From assembly GCF_021728295.1 (NCBI RefSeq), contig NZ_JAKJXE010000006.1, positions 1-64,000 on the forward strand: a DNA stretch of 64,000 nucleotides, in the 5' to 3' direction. Position numbers and translations under genes: made by a program. Shown here piece after piece: positions 54,051 to 62,923 of this stretch. Origin of the DNA: Pseudomonas petrae (GTDB lineage Bacteria > Pseudomonadota > Gammaproteobacteria > Pseudomonadales > Pseudomonadaceae). The stretch's first letter is position 1; every line of letters starts with the position of its first letter. The notes beneath the pieces were generated by a model. That model was not told the origin of the DNA and made no database searches. It worked only from the letters and a program-made list of their open reading frames with translations.

Positions 54051-54148
54051 TGTAGGAGCGCGCTTGCCCGCGAAGACTGAGGTACAGACGATAGAGATAT
54101 ATCGGATGTAACGACCATTTCCATTTCGCGGGCAAGCGCGCTCCTACC
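54051..54148. repeat. REPIN, copy 2
   Basis: TGTAGGAGCGCGCTTGCCCGCGAA at 54051-54074 and the inverted TTTCGCGGGCAAGCGCGCTCCTACC at about 54124-54148 belong to the same REP family as copy 1. The pair is between the convergent metQ and SCO genes. Confidence 0.92.
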
Positions 54149-54177
54149 ATGATCGGCAACGCCGACATCATCAGTCC

Positions 54178-54810
54178 TTACTTCCTCTCAACCAGCCCAG
54201 GCAACTGCGCCACCAGCTTCTGGCTGTTCAGCGGCGCGCGGATGAAGCCGCGTTGGGTGCCGTCGGGTCCGAGGAGGGCGAGGTTGCCGCTGTGGTCGAC
54301 CGTGTAGTTCTGCTTGCTGGTGTCCGCCGGGATGTACGGGATGCTCACGGCATTCGCCAGCTTCTGCAGCGTATCGACCGGCGCCCTTAGGCCGACGAAC
54401 TGCTTGTCGAAATAACCCAGGTATTGCTTGAGCTGTTGCGGGGTGTCGCGATCGGGATCGACGCTGACCAGCACGATCCGCAGTTTGTCGACGGCCTCAC
54501 TGGGCAGCTCGCTTTTGATCTGACGCAGTTGGGCAAGGGTAGTCGGGCAGATGTCCGGGCAGAACGTGTAGCCGAAGAACAGCACCGTCCATTTGCCCTT
54601 CAACTGGCTCAATAAAAGCGGCTGGCCGTCCTGATCGGTGAGCGAAAGATCCGGCACATTGCGGCTCTGCGGGAGAAGGATGATCCCTGCATCGACAAGC
54701 GCGGTCTGGTCGCCCTGGTCAGTTCCGGACAGCGTACGGTAGACGGTCAAGCCAAGCACCAGCGCCACAAGGGCCGCCAGGATGAAAACGGTTTTCTGGG
54801 TTCGGGTCAT
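54178..54810 (-). CDS. SCO1/SenC family copper-binding assembly protein
   Basis: A 210-residue thioredoxin-fold protein anchored by an N-terminal helix (about residues 8-25). It has the CPDICP copper/redox motif (CxxxC) near residue 84 and the distant His in YTVDHSGNLALL. SCO proteins deliver copper to the CuA site of cytochrome oxidase or protect the thiol state of partner proteins. MTRTQKTVFIL was preferred to a start 14 codons upstream because it gives a clean membrane anchor. It is divergent from the next gene. Confidence 0.92.
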   Translation of the reverse strand: MTRTQKTVFILAALVALVLGLTVYRTLSGTDQGDQTALVDAGIILLPQSRNVPDLSLTDQDGQPLLLSQLKGKWTVLFFGYTFCPDICPTTLAQLRQIKSELPSEAVDKLRIVLVSVDPDRDTPQQLKQYLGYFDKQFVGLRAPVDTLQKLANAVSIPYIPADTSKQNYTVDHSGNLALLGPDGTQRGFIRAPLNSQKLVAQLPGLVERK

Positions 54811-54922
54811 GAGTTCAGCCCATAAGTGGTCCACGAGCGCGCGATTATGCACATAACCATGAAGCTGTTATGACAATTACGTCTTAGCGTCATTTGTGGG
54901 CAAGCTAAGGTATGGACTTCCC

Positions 54923-54928
54923 TATAAT
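54923..54928 (+). promoter_or_regulatory. Likely -10 element (TATAAT) for the gene at 54961
   Basis: A consensus TATAAT lies 33 bases before the start codon. The -35 element is unclear. Confidence 0.5.
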
Positions 54929-54960
54929 GACCGCCTGGTTTCACTGCCTATGGAGCATCC

Positions 54961-55611
54961 ATGAACACCGCCGCATTGCGCGAGCAGATCACCCGAGCCC
55001 AAGAACACGAAAACCAATCCGGTCAGCTAGCGCGCCAGTTGGAGTCGCAACTTCCTCATCTGCACCCGTCCATTCACCTGCCTGACGTAGACGCGCGAGG
55101 CGTGCTGACGCGTTTCGTCATCGCCTACATCGGTCAGGTGCCGGACTTGCTGGACGCCGCCCATGACGTCGCGTTGCAGGCGGGCATTGAAAGCCAGATC
55201 AAGCCGGTCCTGAAAATCGCCGAGCAATTCTTCAGCGCGCCGCCCGCCATCATGGCGGGCCACGAAGGGCTGGATGGGCTGTTGGATGAGGCGTATCTGG
55301 CCCACCGTCTGGTGGAGGAAGTGAATGATCTGTACATCAAGCATTTCGGCCAGCCGTTGATACCGATGAACACCACCGTGGCCAGCGTCATCGCGCACCA
55401 ATTGATCGGCGAATCGTTCGCCAACCAGCTGGACGAAGTGGTGCATCACGCCATCGACGAAATGCTCAACGACGACAGTTTCTCGCTGGAATCGGTGGAA
55501 GCCTACCGCGAGCGCCTCGCCAGCCCGGACACCGACGCGGCGTGGAAGCGCTGGCCCAGCCTGTCACGTCAGCTGGGCGTGGGGCTTGAGCTAGAGTGCG
55601 GGAAAGACTGA
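54961..55611 (+). CDS. Conserved Pseudomonas protein of unknown function
   Basis: A 216-residue soluble, helix-rich protein with no signal peptide, membrane segment or recognised domain. Notable stretches are a polar N-terminal helix (residues 1-35), GHEGLDGLLDEAYLAHRLVEE near residue 105, and several His residues (HRLVEEVNDLYIKHF, VVHHAIDEM). The last might suggest a metal site, but there is no family evidence. TATGGAG lies upstream of the ATG. It converges with the SulP gene; the equivalent P. aeruginosa gene is also beside the SulP/carbonic anhydrase pair. Confidence 0.85.
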   Translation: MNTAALREQITRAQEHENQSGQLARQLESQLPHLHPSIHLPDVDARGVLTRFVIAYIGQVPDLLDAAHDVALQAGIESQIKPVLKIAEQFFSAPPAIMAGHEGLDGLLDEAYLAHRLVEEVNDLYIKHFGQPLIPMNTTVASVIAHQLIGESFANQLDEVVHHAIDEMLNDDSFSLESVEAYRERLASPDTDAAWKRWPSLSRQLGVGLELECGKD

Positions 55612-55633
55612 TCCCGCACACCCTTTACCCGCC

Positions 55634-57163
55634 TCAGTGCAGCGCTGCCCCTCCGATCGACGTGCGGATCCTTCCCTCCACGCGACGCTTGAGCAGCCGT
55701 TGCTCCAACAGCAAACGCGAGCCCTGCGCTGCGTTGGCGCGGCCCCATTCTTCCAGCAACTCCAGGCAGGAATGGTCGATGTAGGTCAGGTTACCCAGCG
55801 GCACATGCAGCGTGGTGCCGGGCGGTACGGTTTCCAGCGTCTGCGTCAGCGCCGGCACCTTGAGGAAGGTGGCCGAACCATTGAGGCGCAGCTCCATTTC
55901 CCCCTCGGCCGGCAGGTCGACGAGATTGATCTTCAAGCGCGATGCATTCAGCGCCAGCTTCACCAGGGTCAGGCCAAAGCCGATCAACACGCCGGTCAGC
56001 AAGTCGGTCAGGACAATCGCGCTGGCGGTCGCGCCGTAGATGAACATCGGCATGCGGCCATAGCGTCCCAGCCCTTTGAGTGCTTGGACATTCACCAGCT
56101 TCACGCCGGTGTAGACCAGCACGCCGGCCAGGCTCGCGACAGGAATGCTCTGCAGCACACTGGACAGCAACAGCACGAACGCCAGCAGCCACAGACCGTG
56201 GAACATCGCCGACAGCCGCGTCTTGGCACCCGCCTGCACGTTCGCCGAACTGCGCACGATCACGCCGGTCATCGGCAACGCGCCGACCAGACCGCAGAGC
56301 ATGTTGCCCACGCCCTGGGCACTAAGCTCCTTGTCGAAGTCCGAACGCTGGCCGTCGTGCATCCGATCCACCGCCGCTGCCGACAACAGGGTTTCAGCGC
56401 TGGCAATGAAGGCCACGGCAATCGCCGCGATCAGGATGGCAGGATCAGCCAGGTTCAGCAGGTCTGCGGGGCGCAGCCAGTCGATGGCTTCAGCAAGGTT
56501 GGCCGGGACCTCGACGCGCTTGACCTGCAAGCTCATCACCAGACTCACCACCGTCGCAATGCCGACGCCGAGCAACGCGCCTGGCACAAACCGCAGCGCA
56601 TGGGGGCGACGCTTTTCCCACAGCCACATCACTGCGATGGTCCCCAGCCCGAGAAGACCGGCCTGCATGGCGCTGCCCGGGCCAATGGCGCCGAGAAGGG
56701 TTTGCGGGAACGCCACCAGATTATCCAGCCCGGAAGGTTTGGGCCCGCTGTCGAACATGACGTGAACCTGGGAGAGCACGATCAACACGCCGATGCCCGC
56801 GAGCATGCCGTACACCACCGCCGGTGCCGTGACGCGAAACCAGCAGCCCAGCTTCAATCGCCCAGCCAACAGCTGCAATGCGCCGGCGAGGAGCAAAATC
56901 GGGCCAAGCATGGCCATGCCATGTTCCCGGACCAGCTCGAACACCAGCACCGCCAGACCTGCCGCCGGGCCGCTGACCTGTAGCGGTGAACCCGCCAGCC
57001 AGCCGACCACCAGACCGCCAATAATGCCGGTGATCAAACCTTTGGACGGCGGCATACCGGACGCAATGGCTATCCCCATGCACAGCGGCAGGGCCACCAG
57101 AAAAACCACCACGGAAGCCAGTAGCTCCCGTGGTAACAACGCTTTCAGATCAGTAGTAGCCAT
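55634..57163 (-). CDS. SulP family inorganic anion transporter (probable bicarbonate transporter)
   Basis: A 509-residue protein with a SulP membrane domain (about 10-12 helices, residues about 12-395) and a C-terminal STAS domain (about 415-500, GNLTYIDHSCLELLEEW). MATTDLKALLPRELLASVVV is taken as the start. The SulP family carries sulfate, bicarbonate and other anions. The neighbouring upstream beta-carbonic anhydrase suggests bicarbonate transport, which would interconvert with CO2 at the membrane. Confidence 0.92.
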   Translation of the reverse strand: MATTDLKALLPRELLASVVVFLVALPLCMGIAIASGMPPSKGLITGIIGGLVVGWLAGSPLQVSGPAAGLAVLVFELVREHGMAMLGPILLLAGALQLLAGRLKLGCWFRVTAPAVVYGMLAGIGVLIVLSQVHVMFDSGPKPSGLDNLVAFPQTLLGAIGPGSAMQAGLLGLGTIAVMWLWEKRRPHALRFVPGALLGVGIATVVSLVMSLQVKRVEVPANLAEAIDWLRPADLLNLADPAILIAAIAVAFIASAETLLSAAAVDRMHDGQRSDFDKELSAQGVGNMLCGLVGALPMTGVIVRSSANVQAGAKTRLSAMFHGLWLLAFVLLLSSVLQSIPVASLAGVLVYTGVKLVNVQALKGLGRYGRMPMFIYGATASAIVLTDLLTGVLIGFGLTLVKLALNASRLKINLVDLPAEGEMELRLNGSATFLKVPALTQTLETVPPGTTLHVPLGNLTYIDHSCLELLEEWGRANAAQGSRLLLEQRLLKRRVEGRIRTSIGGAALH

Positions 57164-57294
57164 GACGACTCTCCAGAATTCAGACGTGACAACGCCCGGC
57201 GGCACGCGCTATGCGCGGCCGCTACGAGCTTGTATGAGGGTGGAAGCGTCAGGGCCGACGCCGCTGCGCTCTGGGGCAGCGGGTCAGCCGGCGA

Positions 57295-58029
57295 TCAATA
57301 TCGCCCGCGGGGGATCGACGCCATCGGCACTGGATGGTCGCCATCCAGAGGCAGGAAGCAGTCCTGCTCGGCATCGTAGGCGCGGATTTCGCTGGTCTCG
57401 ATGTCGTAAACCCAACCGTGGATGAACAGCTGACCGCTGGCCAGCTTGGACGCTACGGAAGGGTGCGTGCGCAGATGTTGCAGCTGCGCGATGACGTTTT
57501 CTTCGGTGAGCACGTGCATGGTTTCGTGCTCGCTGGTGCAGTTGCAGTTGTCCTGCACAACGGTCTTGGCGACCTCGGCGTGACGCAGCCAGGCTTTGAC
57601 CGTCGGCATCTTTTCCAGGGTGTCGGGGTTGAGCACGGCGCGCATGGCCCCGCAATCGGAGTGACCACAAACGATGATGTGCTGCACGCCCAAGGCCAGG
57701 ACGGCGTATTCAATAGCCGTCGAAACGCCGCCATTCATTGGGCCATAAGGCGGAACGACGTTACCCACGTTACGGGTGACGAACAGGTCGCCTGGCGAGC
57801 TTTGGGTGATGAGTTCCGGGACGATGCGCGAGTCGGCGCAGGTGATGAACATGGCCCGGGGATGTTGGGCGGTGGCGAGTTTCTTGAACAGTTCTTCCTG
57901 CTGAGGGAAGACGTCATGGCGGAAATGCTTGAAGCCATCAACGATGTGCTTCAGCGCCATTTCGGCGGTTTCCACCTGAGGCGTTACGCCTGTCGTCGCA
58001 GCCTGAGGCTGCTTATCCTGGTCACTCAT
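57295..58029 (-). CDS. Beta-class carbonic anhydrase
   Basis: A 244-residue beta-carbonic anhydrase with the complete zinc set: Cys in ITCADSRIVPE (also the Asp-Arg dyad), and His and Cys in CGHSDCGAM. It interconverts CO2 and bicarbonate. No signal peptide is present. It lies upstream of the SulP gene, 131 bases away in the same direction, and the two are likely one functional module. Confidence 0.95.
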   Translation of the reverse strand: MSDQDKQPQAATTGVTPQVETAEMALKHIVDGFKHFRHDVFPQQEELFKKLATAQHPRAMFITCADSRIVPELITQSSPGDLFVTRNVGNVVPPYGPMNGGVSTAIEYAVLALGVQHIIVCGHSDCGAMRAVLNPDTLEKMPTVKAWLRHAEVAKTVVQDNCNCTSEHETMHVLTEENVIAQLQHLRTHPSVASKLASGQLFIHGWVYDIETSEIRAYDAEQDCFLPLDGDHPVPMASIPRGRY

Positions 58030-58388
58030 GTTTCATCCTCTCTGACGGATTTAAGTGGATTTTCCGGCGAACCCTGTGGATGACCCACTTTTTTCTGGCC
58101 TTCGTACGACTTTTTTCCTACAAGGCCAATCGGTCACTTCCGACTCACCTTAACGACGCAAACTTAATTGAAACTGAATGCGTGGCTCTAGATCGCGGGT
58201 CTTGCGTTAGAAAATCTAATCCGCAAGCTCGCGGCGAAAGCTGCAGGAGCGCGCTTGCCCGCGAACGCTTGCGGTCAGTTGCCGTTTTTTTTACTGACAG
58301 ACCGCAATCGCGGGCAAGCGCGCTCCTACAGTGGCAACGCGTCTTACGCAGCGAGATCAGCATCTCGCGCTGTAAGACGCCCGTGGAG
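58030..58388. other. 359-base intergenic region with REPIN copy 3
   Basis: Apart from the REPIN described separately, the region contains short low-complexity T-rich stretches upstream of the carbonic anhydrase gene, where its promoter should lie. No gene was recognised. Confidence 0.5.
58242..58330. repeat. REPIN, copy 3
   Basis: TGCAGGAGCGCGCTTGCCCGCGAA and the inverted ATCGCGGGCAAGCGCGCTCCTACA form a pair. The loop itself contains a further inverted repeat (TGCGGTCAGT ... ACTGACAGACCGCA) around a run of eight T residues, so the whole unit can fold into one long hairpin. Confidence 0.9.
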
Positions 58389-59447
58389 TCACAACAGCGA
58401 CATCTGACCGCCAGGCGGGCAAAACGCGCTGCAGTCCAGCTGAAAACTCTCCCGCCGGTTCAGGCCGTGCTTTTTGATGGCGAGGCTGTAACGCTGCGCC
58501 AGCAGTTCGGCGAACACCCCCTCACCGCGCATTCGCGAGCCGAAGCGGCTGTCGTAGACCTCGCCGCCGCGGCTCTGTCGTACCAGGCTCATCACATGCT
58601 CGGCTCTTTGCGGATAATGCGCCTGGAGCCACTCTTCGAACAACGGGGCGACCTCCAGCGGCAGGCGCAGCATCACATAGCTCGCACTCAACGCGCCGGC
58701 GGCCTTGGCCTCGGCCATCAGCTTTTCCAGCTCCATGTCATTGATCATCGGAATCATCGGCGCCAGCAAAACGCCCACCGGCACGCCGGCATCGCGCAAC
58801 ACCCGGATCGCCCGCAGCCTGGCCTTGGGCGCGGCAGCACGGGGCTCAAGGATGCGCTTGAGCTCATCGTCCAGCGTCGTAAGGCTGATGAACACTGATA
58901 CCAGCCGCAGCTTTGCCAGCTCGGCCAACAGGTCCAGATCCCGAAGAATCAGCGAGCCTTTGGTGATGATCGTCACCGGATGGCGATAGCGCAGCAGCAC
59001 TTCCAGCGTCGCCCGGCTCAATTTGTATTCGCGCTCGATGGGCTGATACGGATCGGTGTTCGCGCCCAGGGTGATCGGCGCAACGCTGTAGCCAGGCTTG
59101 GAGAGCTGTTGCTCCAGCAGGGCAGCAGCATTGGTTTTGGCGATTAGTTTGGTTTCGAAGTCCAGCCCCGGCGACATGTCCCAATAGGCGTGGCTCGGCC
59201 GGGCGTAACAATAAATACAACCGTGCTCGCATCCCCGGTACGGATTGATGGAGCGGTCGAAGGGGATGTCGGGCGACGAGTTGCGCGCGATGATGCTCTT
59301 GGCGGTTTCCAGCGTGACAGTGGTGCCCTGGGTCAGCGGCACTTCCTGATACCAGCCGTCGTCTTCGGCCACGGATCGGTTGGGCGCAAATCGGTTATGC
59401 GGGTTGGTCGCGGTGCCGCGCCCGCGTGGGGGCAAGTGAATGGACAT
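58389..59447 (-). CDS. PA0069 family radical SAM protein
   Basis: A 352-residue radical SAM enzyme with the cluster motif CEHGCIYC (CxxxCxxC) near residue 73. A SAM-binding region and a distinct C-terminal Cys-containing end (LDCSAFCPPGGQMSLL) follow. It is related to spore photoproduct lyase-like proteins, but the reaction is unknown; the family is named after P. aeruginosa PA0069. It is divergent from the secreted phosphatase gene. Confidence 0.9.
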   Translation of the reverse strand: MSIHLPPRGRGTATNPHNRFAPNRSVAEDDGWYQEVPLTQGTTVTLETAKSIIARNSSPDIPFDRSINPYRGCEHGCIYCYARPSHAYWDMSPGLDFETKLIAKTNAAALLEQQLSKPGYSVAPITLGANTDPYQPIEREYKLSRATLEVLLRYRHPVTIITKGSLILRDLDLLAELAKLRLVSVFISLTTLDDELKRILEPRAAAPKARLRAIRVLRDAGVPVGVLLAPMIPMINDMELEKLMAEAKAAGALSASYVMLRLPLEVAPLFEEWLQAHYPQRAEHVMSLVRQSRGGEVYDSRFGSRMRGEGVFAELLAQRYSLAIKKHGLNRRESFQLDCSAFCPPGGQMSLL

Positions 59448-59641
59448 GACGGCTCCTCGATAACTGGTTATGCATACAGTATCGCGAAACGCTCATGCCC
59501 TTCACGCGCAGACCCGGAAAAACATCCCGGCGCCGATCAACGGCTTTCACCAACTTTTGACACGCGCCTCACAGCGCCTTGACCCTGGGCAGCGAAAACT
59601 TGCCCCATCGATAAATGGCTGGTTTCCACGGTACGTCTTTC

Positions 59642-60319
59642 ATGCGCCTTCGCCCGCTCGCTGCTCAACTCCTCCTGCTGCTGGCCGTGTCATCTGCCTC
59701 TCTCGCTCAAGCCGAGGATGTTTCACCGGCGCAATCGTCACGCCCGGCGCAGTGGGCACAACTCGTCGACCCGCACTACAACCTTTACCAGATCACCCCG
59801 ACGCTTTACCGCAGTCGCCAGCCGGACGCAGCAGCACAGCCGCTTCTGCAGCGGCTTGGCGTGCACACGGTGATCAACTTCCTCAAGGAAAGTGACAGCA
59901 AATGGCTGTCTGACACCTCCGTGGAGCAGGTGCAGATTCCGCTGCAGGTGGTGCATATTGACGACGCCGACGTAATCGAAAGCCTGCGGGCTATCCAGAC
60001 CGCGCAGCAAAACGGGCCGGTGCTGATTCATTGCAAGCACGGCCTGGACCGAACCGGTCTGGTGGCAGCGATGTACCGCATCGTCGCCCAGGGCTGGAGC
60101 AAACAGGCAGCGCTGGATGAGATGGAACACGGCGGTTACGGCGACGAAGACAGCCTCAAGCGCGGGATTGCCTACATCAACAATGTCGATGTGGCGGCGC
60201 TGAAGTCGGCGATGGACACGGGTGCATGCAGCACAAGCGTGTTTGCCCGCTGCTCGGTCAAGGGCTGGTTTGAGAAAACCGATGTGATGGGGGTGCAGAC
60301 GATCTTGTGGCGGTTGTGA
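59642..60319 (+). CDS. Exported dual-specificity/tyrosine protein phosphatase-like protein
   Basis: A 225-residue protein with a signal peptide (residues 1-23, ending AQAED) and a cysteine-phosphatase domain with the P-loop HCKHGLDRTG (CX5R) near residue 133. A possible general-acid Asp lies in the preceding IDDADVIE loop. It is predicted to be periplasmic, unusual for a protein phosphatase; phosphoinositide, phosphosugar or polyphosphate substrates are also possible. The start MRLRPLAAQLLLLL is chosen for the signal peptide. It ends before REPIN copy 4. Confidence 0.88.
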   Translation: MRLRPLAAQLLLLLAVSSASLAQAEDVSPAQSSRPAQWAQLVDPHYNLYQITPTLYRSRQPDAAAQPLLQRLGVHTVINFLKESDSKWLSDTSVEQVQIPLQVVHIDDADVIESLRAIQTAQQNGPVLIHCKHGLDRTGLVAAMYRIVAQGWSKQAALDEMEHGGYGDEDSLKRGIAYINNVDVAALKSAMDTGACSTSVFARCSVKGWFEKTDVMGVQTILWRL

Positions 60320-60340
60320 GGCCGGATACTGCACACATAG

Positions 60341-60432
60341 TGGGACCGGCTTCAGCCGGGAAGACGTCGGGCATCACACTGCAAAACTGAGGGGTGTTCG
60401 CACCGGTCTGTTCCCGGCTAAAGCCGGTCCTA
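60341..60432. repeat. REPIN of a second family, copy 4
   Basis: TGGGACCGGCTTCAGCCGGGAA (60341-60362) and inverted TTCCCGGCTAAAGCCGGTCCTAC (60411-60433) form a pair with a different core (CCGGCTTCAGCCGG) from copies 1-3. It lies between the convergent phosphatase and yheV genes. Confidence 0.9.
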
Positions 60433-60469
60433 CGGAAATGCAGCAAAGCCGGCCCTGCGGAAATGCAGC
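60421..60469 (+). repeat. Imperfect 25-base tandem duplication at the REPIN edge
   Basis: AAGCCGGTCCTACGGAAATGCAGC is followed at once by AAAGCCGGCCCTGCGGAAATGCAGC. The two units differ at two positions plus one base, indicating a local duplication of the REP half and its flank. Confidence 0.8.
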
Positions 60470-60497
60470 GCGGCGTATAGACGGACGCCGCGCGATA

Positions 60498-60785
60498 TCA
60501 ACTCGGATCAACCGGCTTCTTCAGTTTCGGATTCGGGAAAAACTGCACGCCCTGCACCTTAGGATCGGCCGGCTTGACCACAGGCTTGTTCACCCGTGTG
60601 CCGAGTTCTTTCGGGATCGACTGCCCTTGCGCATTGAGGGTGTCGGAATAACCACAATGCACGCATTCACGGTGCGGCACGTCGTCTTCGTTCCACATCA
60701 TCAACTTGTCAGGCTCGCTGCACGCCGGGCAGACCGCCCCGGCGATGAAGCGCTTCTTGGTAACCACCTGCGGTGTTTCGGTCAT
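60498..60785 (-). CDS. yheV: YheV family putative zinc-ribbon protein
   Basis: A 95-residue protein with a zinc ribbon of two Cys pairs: CPAC (about residue 19) and CVHC (about residue 41). A basic, Pro-rich C-terminal tail (residues about 60-95, PVVKPADPKVQGVQFFPNPK) follows. Function is unknown. Its start overlaps the prlC stop by four bases, so it is translated from the prlC transcript. Confidence 0.92.
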   Translation of the reverse strand: MTETPQVVTKKRFIAGAVCPACSEPDKLMMWNEDDVPHRECVHCGYSDTLNAQGQSIPKELGTRVNKPVVKPADPKVQGVQFFPNPKLKKPVDPS

Positions 60786-62833
60786 GCTGCCGCTTCCTCA
60801 CTCAAGCCCGAATGACGCAAGAGTGCGTCAATCGACGGCTCGCGTCCGCGGAAGTCGACGAACAGCACCATCGGCGCCTGGGAACCGCCGCGCGCCAGAA
60901 TGGCCTCACGGAACGCGCGACCGGTCTGCTCGTTGAACACGCCTTCTTCCTCGAACTTCGAGAAGGCATCGGCAGACAGTACTTCAGCCCACTTGTAGCT
61001 GTAATAGCCCGCCGCATAGCCGCCGGCAAAGATGTGCGCGAAGCTGTTCGGGAAGCGGTTGTACGCAGGCGGACGCATCACCGACACCTCGTCACGCACG
61101 CCTTCGAGCACTTGCAGCGTGGTGCGGCCGTCGCCATGGGTGGCATGCAATTCGAAGTCGAACAGTGAGAACTCCAGCTGGCGGACCATCATGAGGCCAG
61201 ACTGGAAATTCTTCGCCGCCAGCATTTTCTCCAGCAGGTCCTGAGGCAGCGGCTCACCGGTCTCGTAATGGCCGGAGATCAGCGCCAGACCTTCCGGCTC
61301 CCAGCACCAGTTTTCCATGAACTGACTTGGCAGCTCGACCGCATCCCAAGCCACGCCATTGATGCCCGACGCGCCCGCGTGTTCGACGCGGGTCAGCAGG
61401 TGATGCAGGCCATGGCCAAATTCGTGGAACAGGGTGGTGACTTCATCGTGGGTGAGCAGCGCGGGCTTGCCGCTGACCGCCGGGGTGAAGTTACAGACCA
61501 GATTGGCCACCGGGCTTTGCAGTATGCCTTCCGCGGTGCGACGACGATCGCGGGCGCCGTCCATCCATGCGCCGCCACGCTTGTTGGCGCGGGCGTAGAG
61601 ATCAAAGAAGAAGCGCCCGACATGCTGGCCGTTTTCCTTGATTTCGAACAGGCGAACGTCAGGGTGCCAAGTGTCGAAGCCCTTCTGCTCAGCGATTTCA
61701 ATGCCGTACAGTTTTTGCACGATCGCGAACAGGCCGGTCAGCACTTTGTCGACCGGGAAGTAGGCGCGCAGGGCTTCCTGGGAGACGCTGTAGCGTTGCT
61801 CGCGCAGCTTCTCGCCATAGAAACCGCTGTCCCAGCTTTGCAGGTCCGGGCAGCCTTGTTCGGCGGCATAGGCTTTCAACTGCTGCAGGTCCTGAACGGC
61901 AAACGGCTTGCTGCGCTTGGCCAGATCACGCAGGAAGCTGAGGACGTGATCGCTGGACTCGGCCATTTTGGTGGCCAGGCTCAGCTCGGAAAAGCTGGCG
62001 AAACCCAGCAGTTTGGCCAGTTCCTTACGAAGGTCGAGAATCTGCTCCATGATCGGGCCGTTGTCGTTTTTGCCTGCGTTCGGACCCTGGTCAGACGCGC
62101 GGGTGCAATACGCCGCGTAGACTTCTTCACGCAGCGCGCGGTCTTCGGCGTAGGTCATGACGGCGTAGTAGCTCGGAAACTCGAGCGTAATCAGGTAGCC
62201 CTCCAGGTCTTTCGCCTGGGCTGCGGCCGCCATTTGCGCCTTGGCCGAATCGGTCAGGCCGGCGAGGGCAGCTTCGTCAGTAACGTGCTTGCTCCAGGCT
62301 TGAGTAGCGTCGAGCAACTGGTTGGAGAACTGGCTGCCCAGTTCGGACAGCTTGCTCTGCACTGCGGCATAGCGTTTTTGCTGTTCCGGCGGCAGATCAA
62401 TGCCCGACAGGCGGAAGTCGCGCAGCGATTGTTCAAGAATAGTCTTCTGGGCGACGTCGAAATTCGCCGCTTCCGGGCTGTTGGCCAGGGCTTCGAAGGC
62501 CTGGAACAGCTCGCGGTTCTGGCCCATTTCGGTCGAGTAGGCGCTCAGTGCCGGCAGGCAAGACTCATAGGCCTCACGCAGTTCCGGGCTGTTGCACACG
62601 GCGTTCAGGTGGCTGACCGGACTCCAGGCGGCGCCCAGGCGATCATTGAGTTCGTCCATCGCCAGTACCAGGCCAGCCCATGTAGGCTGCGAACCTTGCT
62701 TGGCGAGGATGTCGGCAATCGCGGCGCGGTTGTCGGCGAGAATCTGTTCGATGGCAGGTTTCACATGCTCGGCGCGAATCGCCGAGAAAGGTGGCAGGTC
62801 GTAGGATTGCAACAGAGGGTTGTTCGCGCTCAC
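60782..62833 (-). CDS. prlC: Oligopeptidase A (M3 family zinc peptidase)
   Basis: A 683-residue cytoplasmic M3A metallopeptidase that degrades short peptides, including signal-peptide fragments. The zinc motif is HEFGHGLHH (HExxH, about residue 470), with the third ligand Glu some 25 residues on (DAVELPSQFMENW). It is full length. The gene is divergent from the gamma-carbonic anhydrase gene across 90 bases and forms an operon with yheV. Confidence 0.96.
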   Translation of the reverse strand: MSANNPLLQSYDLPPFSAIRAEHVKPAIEQILADNRAAIADILAKQGSQPTWAGLVLAMDELNDRLGAAWSPVSHLNAVCNSPELREAYESCLPALSAYSTEMGQNRELFQAFEALANSPEAANFDVAQKTILEQSLRDFRLSGIDLPPEQQKRYAAVQSKLSELGSQFSNQLLDATQAWSKHVTDEAALAGLTDSAKAQMAAAAQAKDLEGYLITLEFPSYYAVMTYAEDRALREEVYAAYCTRASDQGPNAGKNDNGPIMEQILDLRKELAKLLGFASFSELSLATKMAESSDHVLSFLRDLAKRSKPFAVQDLQQLKAYAAEQGCPDLQSWDSGFYGEKLREQRYSVSQEALRAYFPVDKVLTGLFAIVQKLYGIEIAEQKGFDTWHPDVRLFEIKENGQHVGRFFFDLYARANKRGGAWMDGARDRRRTAEGILQSPVANLVCNFTPAVSGKPALLTHDEVTTLFHEFGHGLHHLLTRVEHAGASGINGVAWDAVELPSQFMENWCWEPEGLALISGHYETGEPLPQDLLEKMLAAKNFQSGLMMVRQLEFSLFDFELHATHGDGRTTLQVLEGVRDEVSVMRPPAYNRFPNSFAHIFAGGYAAGYYSYKWAEVLSADAFSKFEEEGVFNEQTGRAFREAILARGGSQAPMVLFVDFRGREPSIDALLRHSGLSEEAAA

Positions 62834-62923
62834 GGTTTGGCACCTTGGCTAAAAGAAACACCCACGCATCTTAATTACAATCGGCGCCGACCGCAGCTAT
62901 CGGCGCCAGAGAAGGAGCCTATC

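Noticed and set aside
44774..60432. Repeats considered as a CRISPR array
   Set aside because: The units are inverted pairs in widely separated gaps, not regularly spaced direct repeats, and no cas genes are present.
61268..62923. Upstream extension of the gamma-carbonic anhydrase frame
   Set aside because: It is antisense to prlC; the family start is the GTG at 62924 with GAAGGAG before it.
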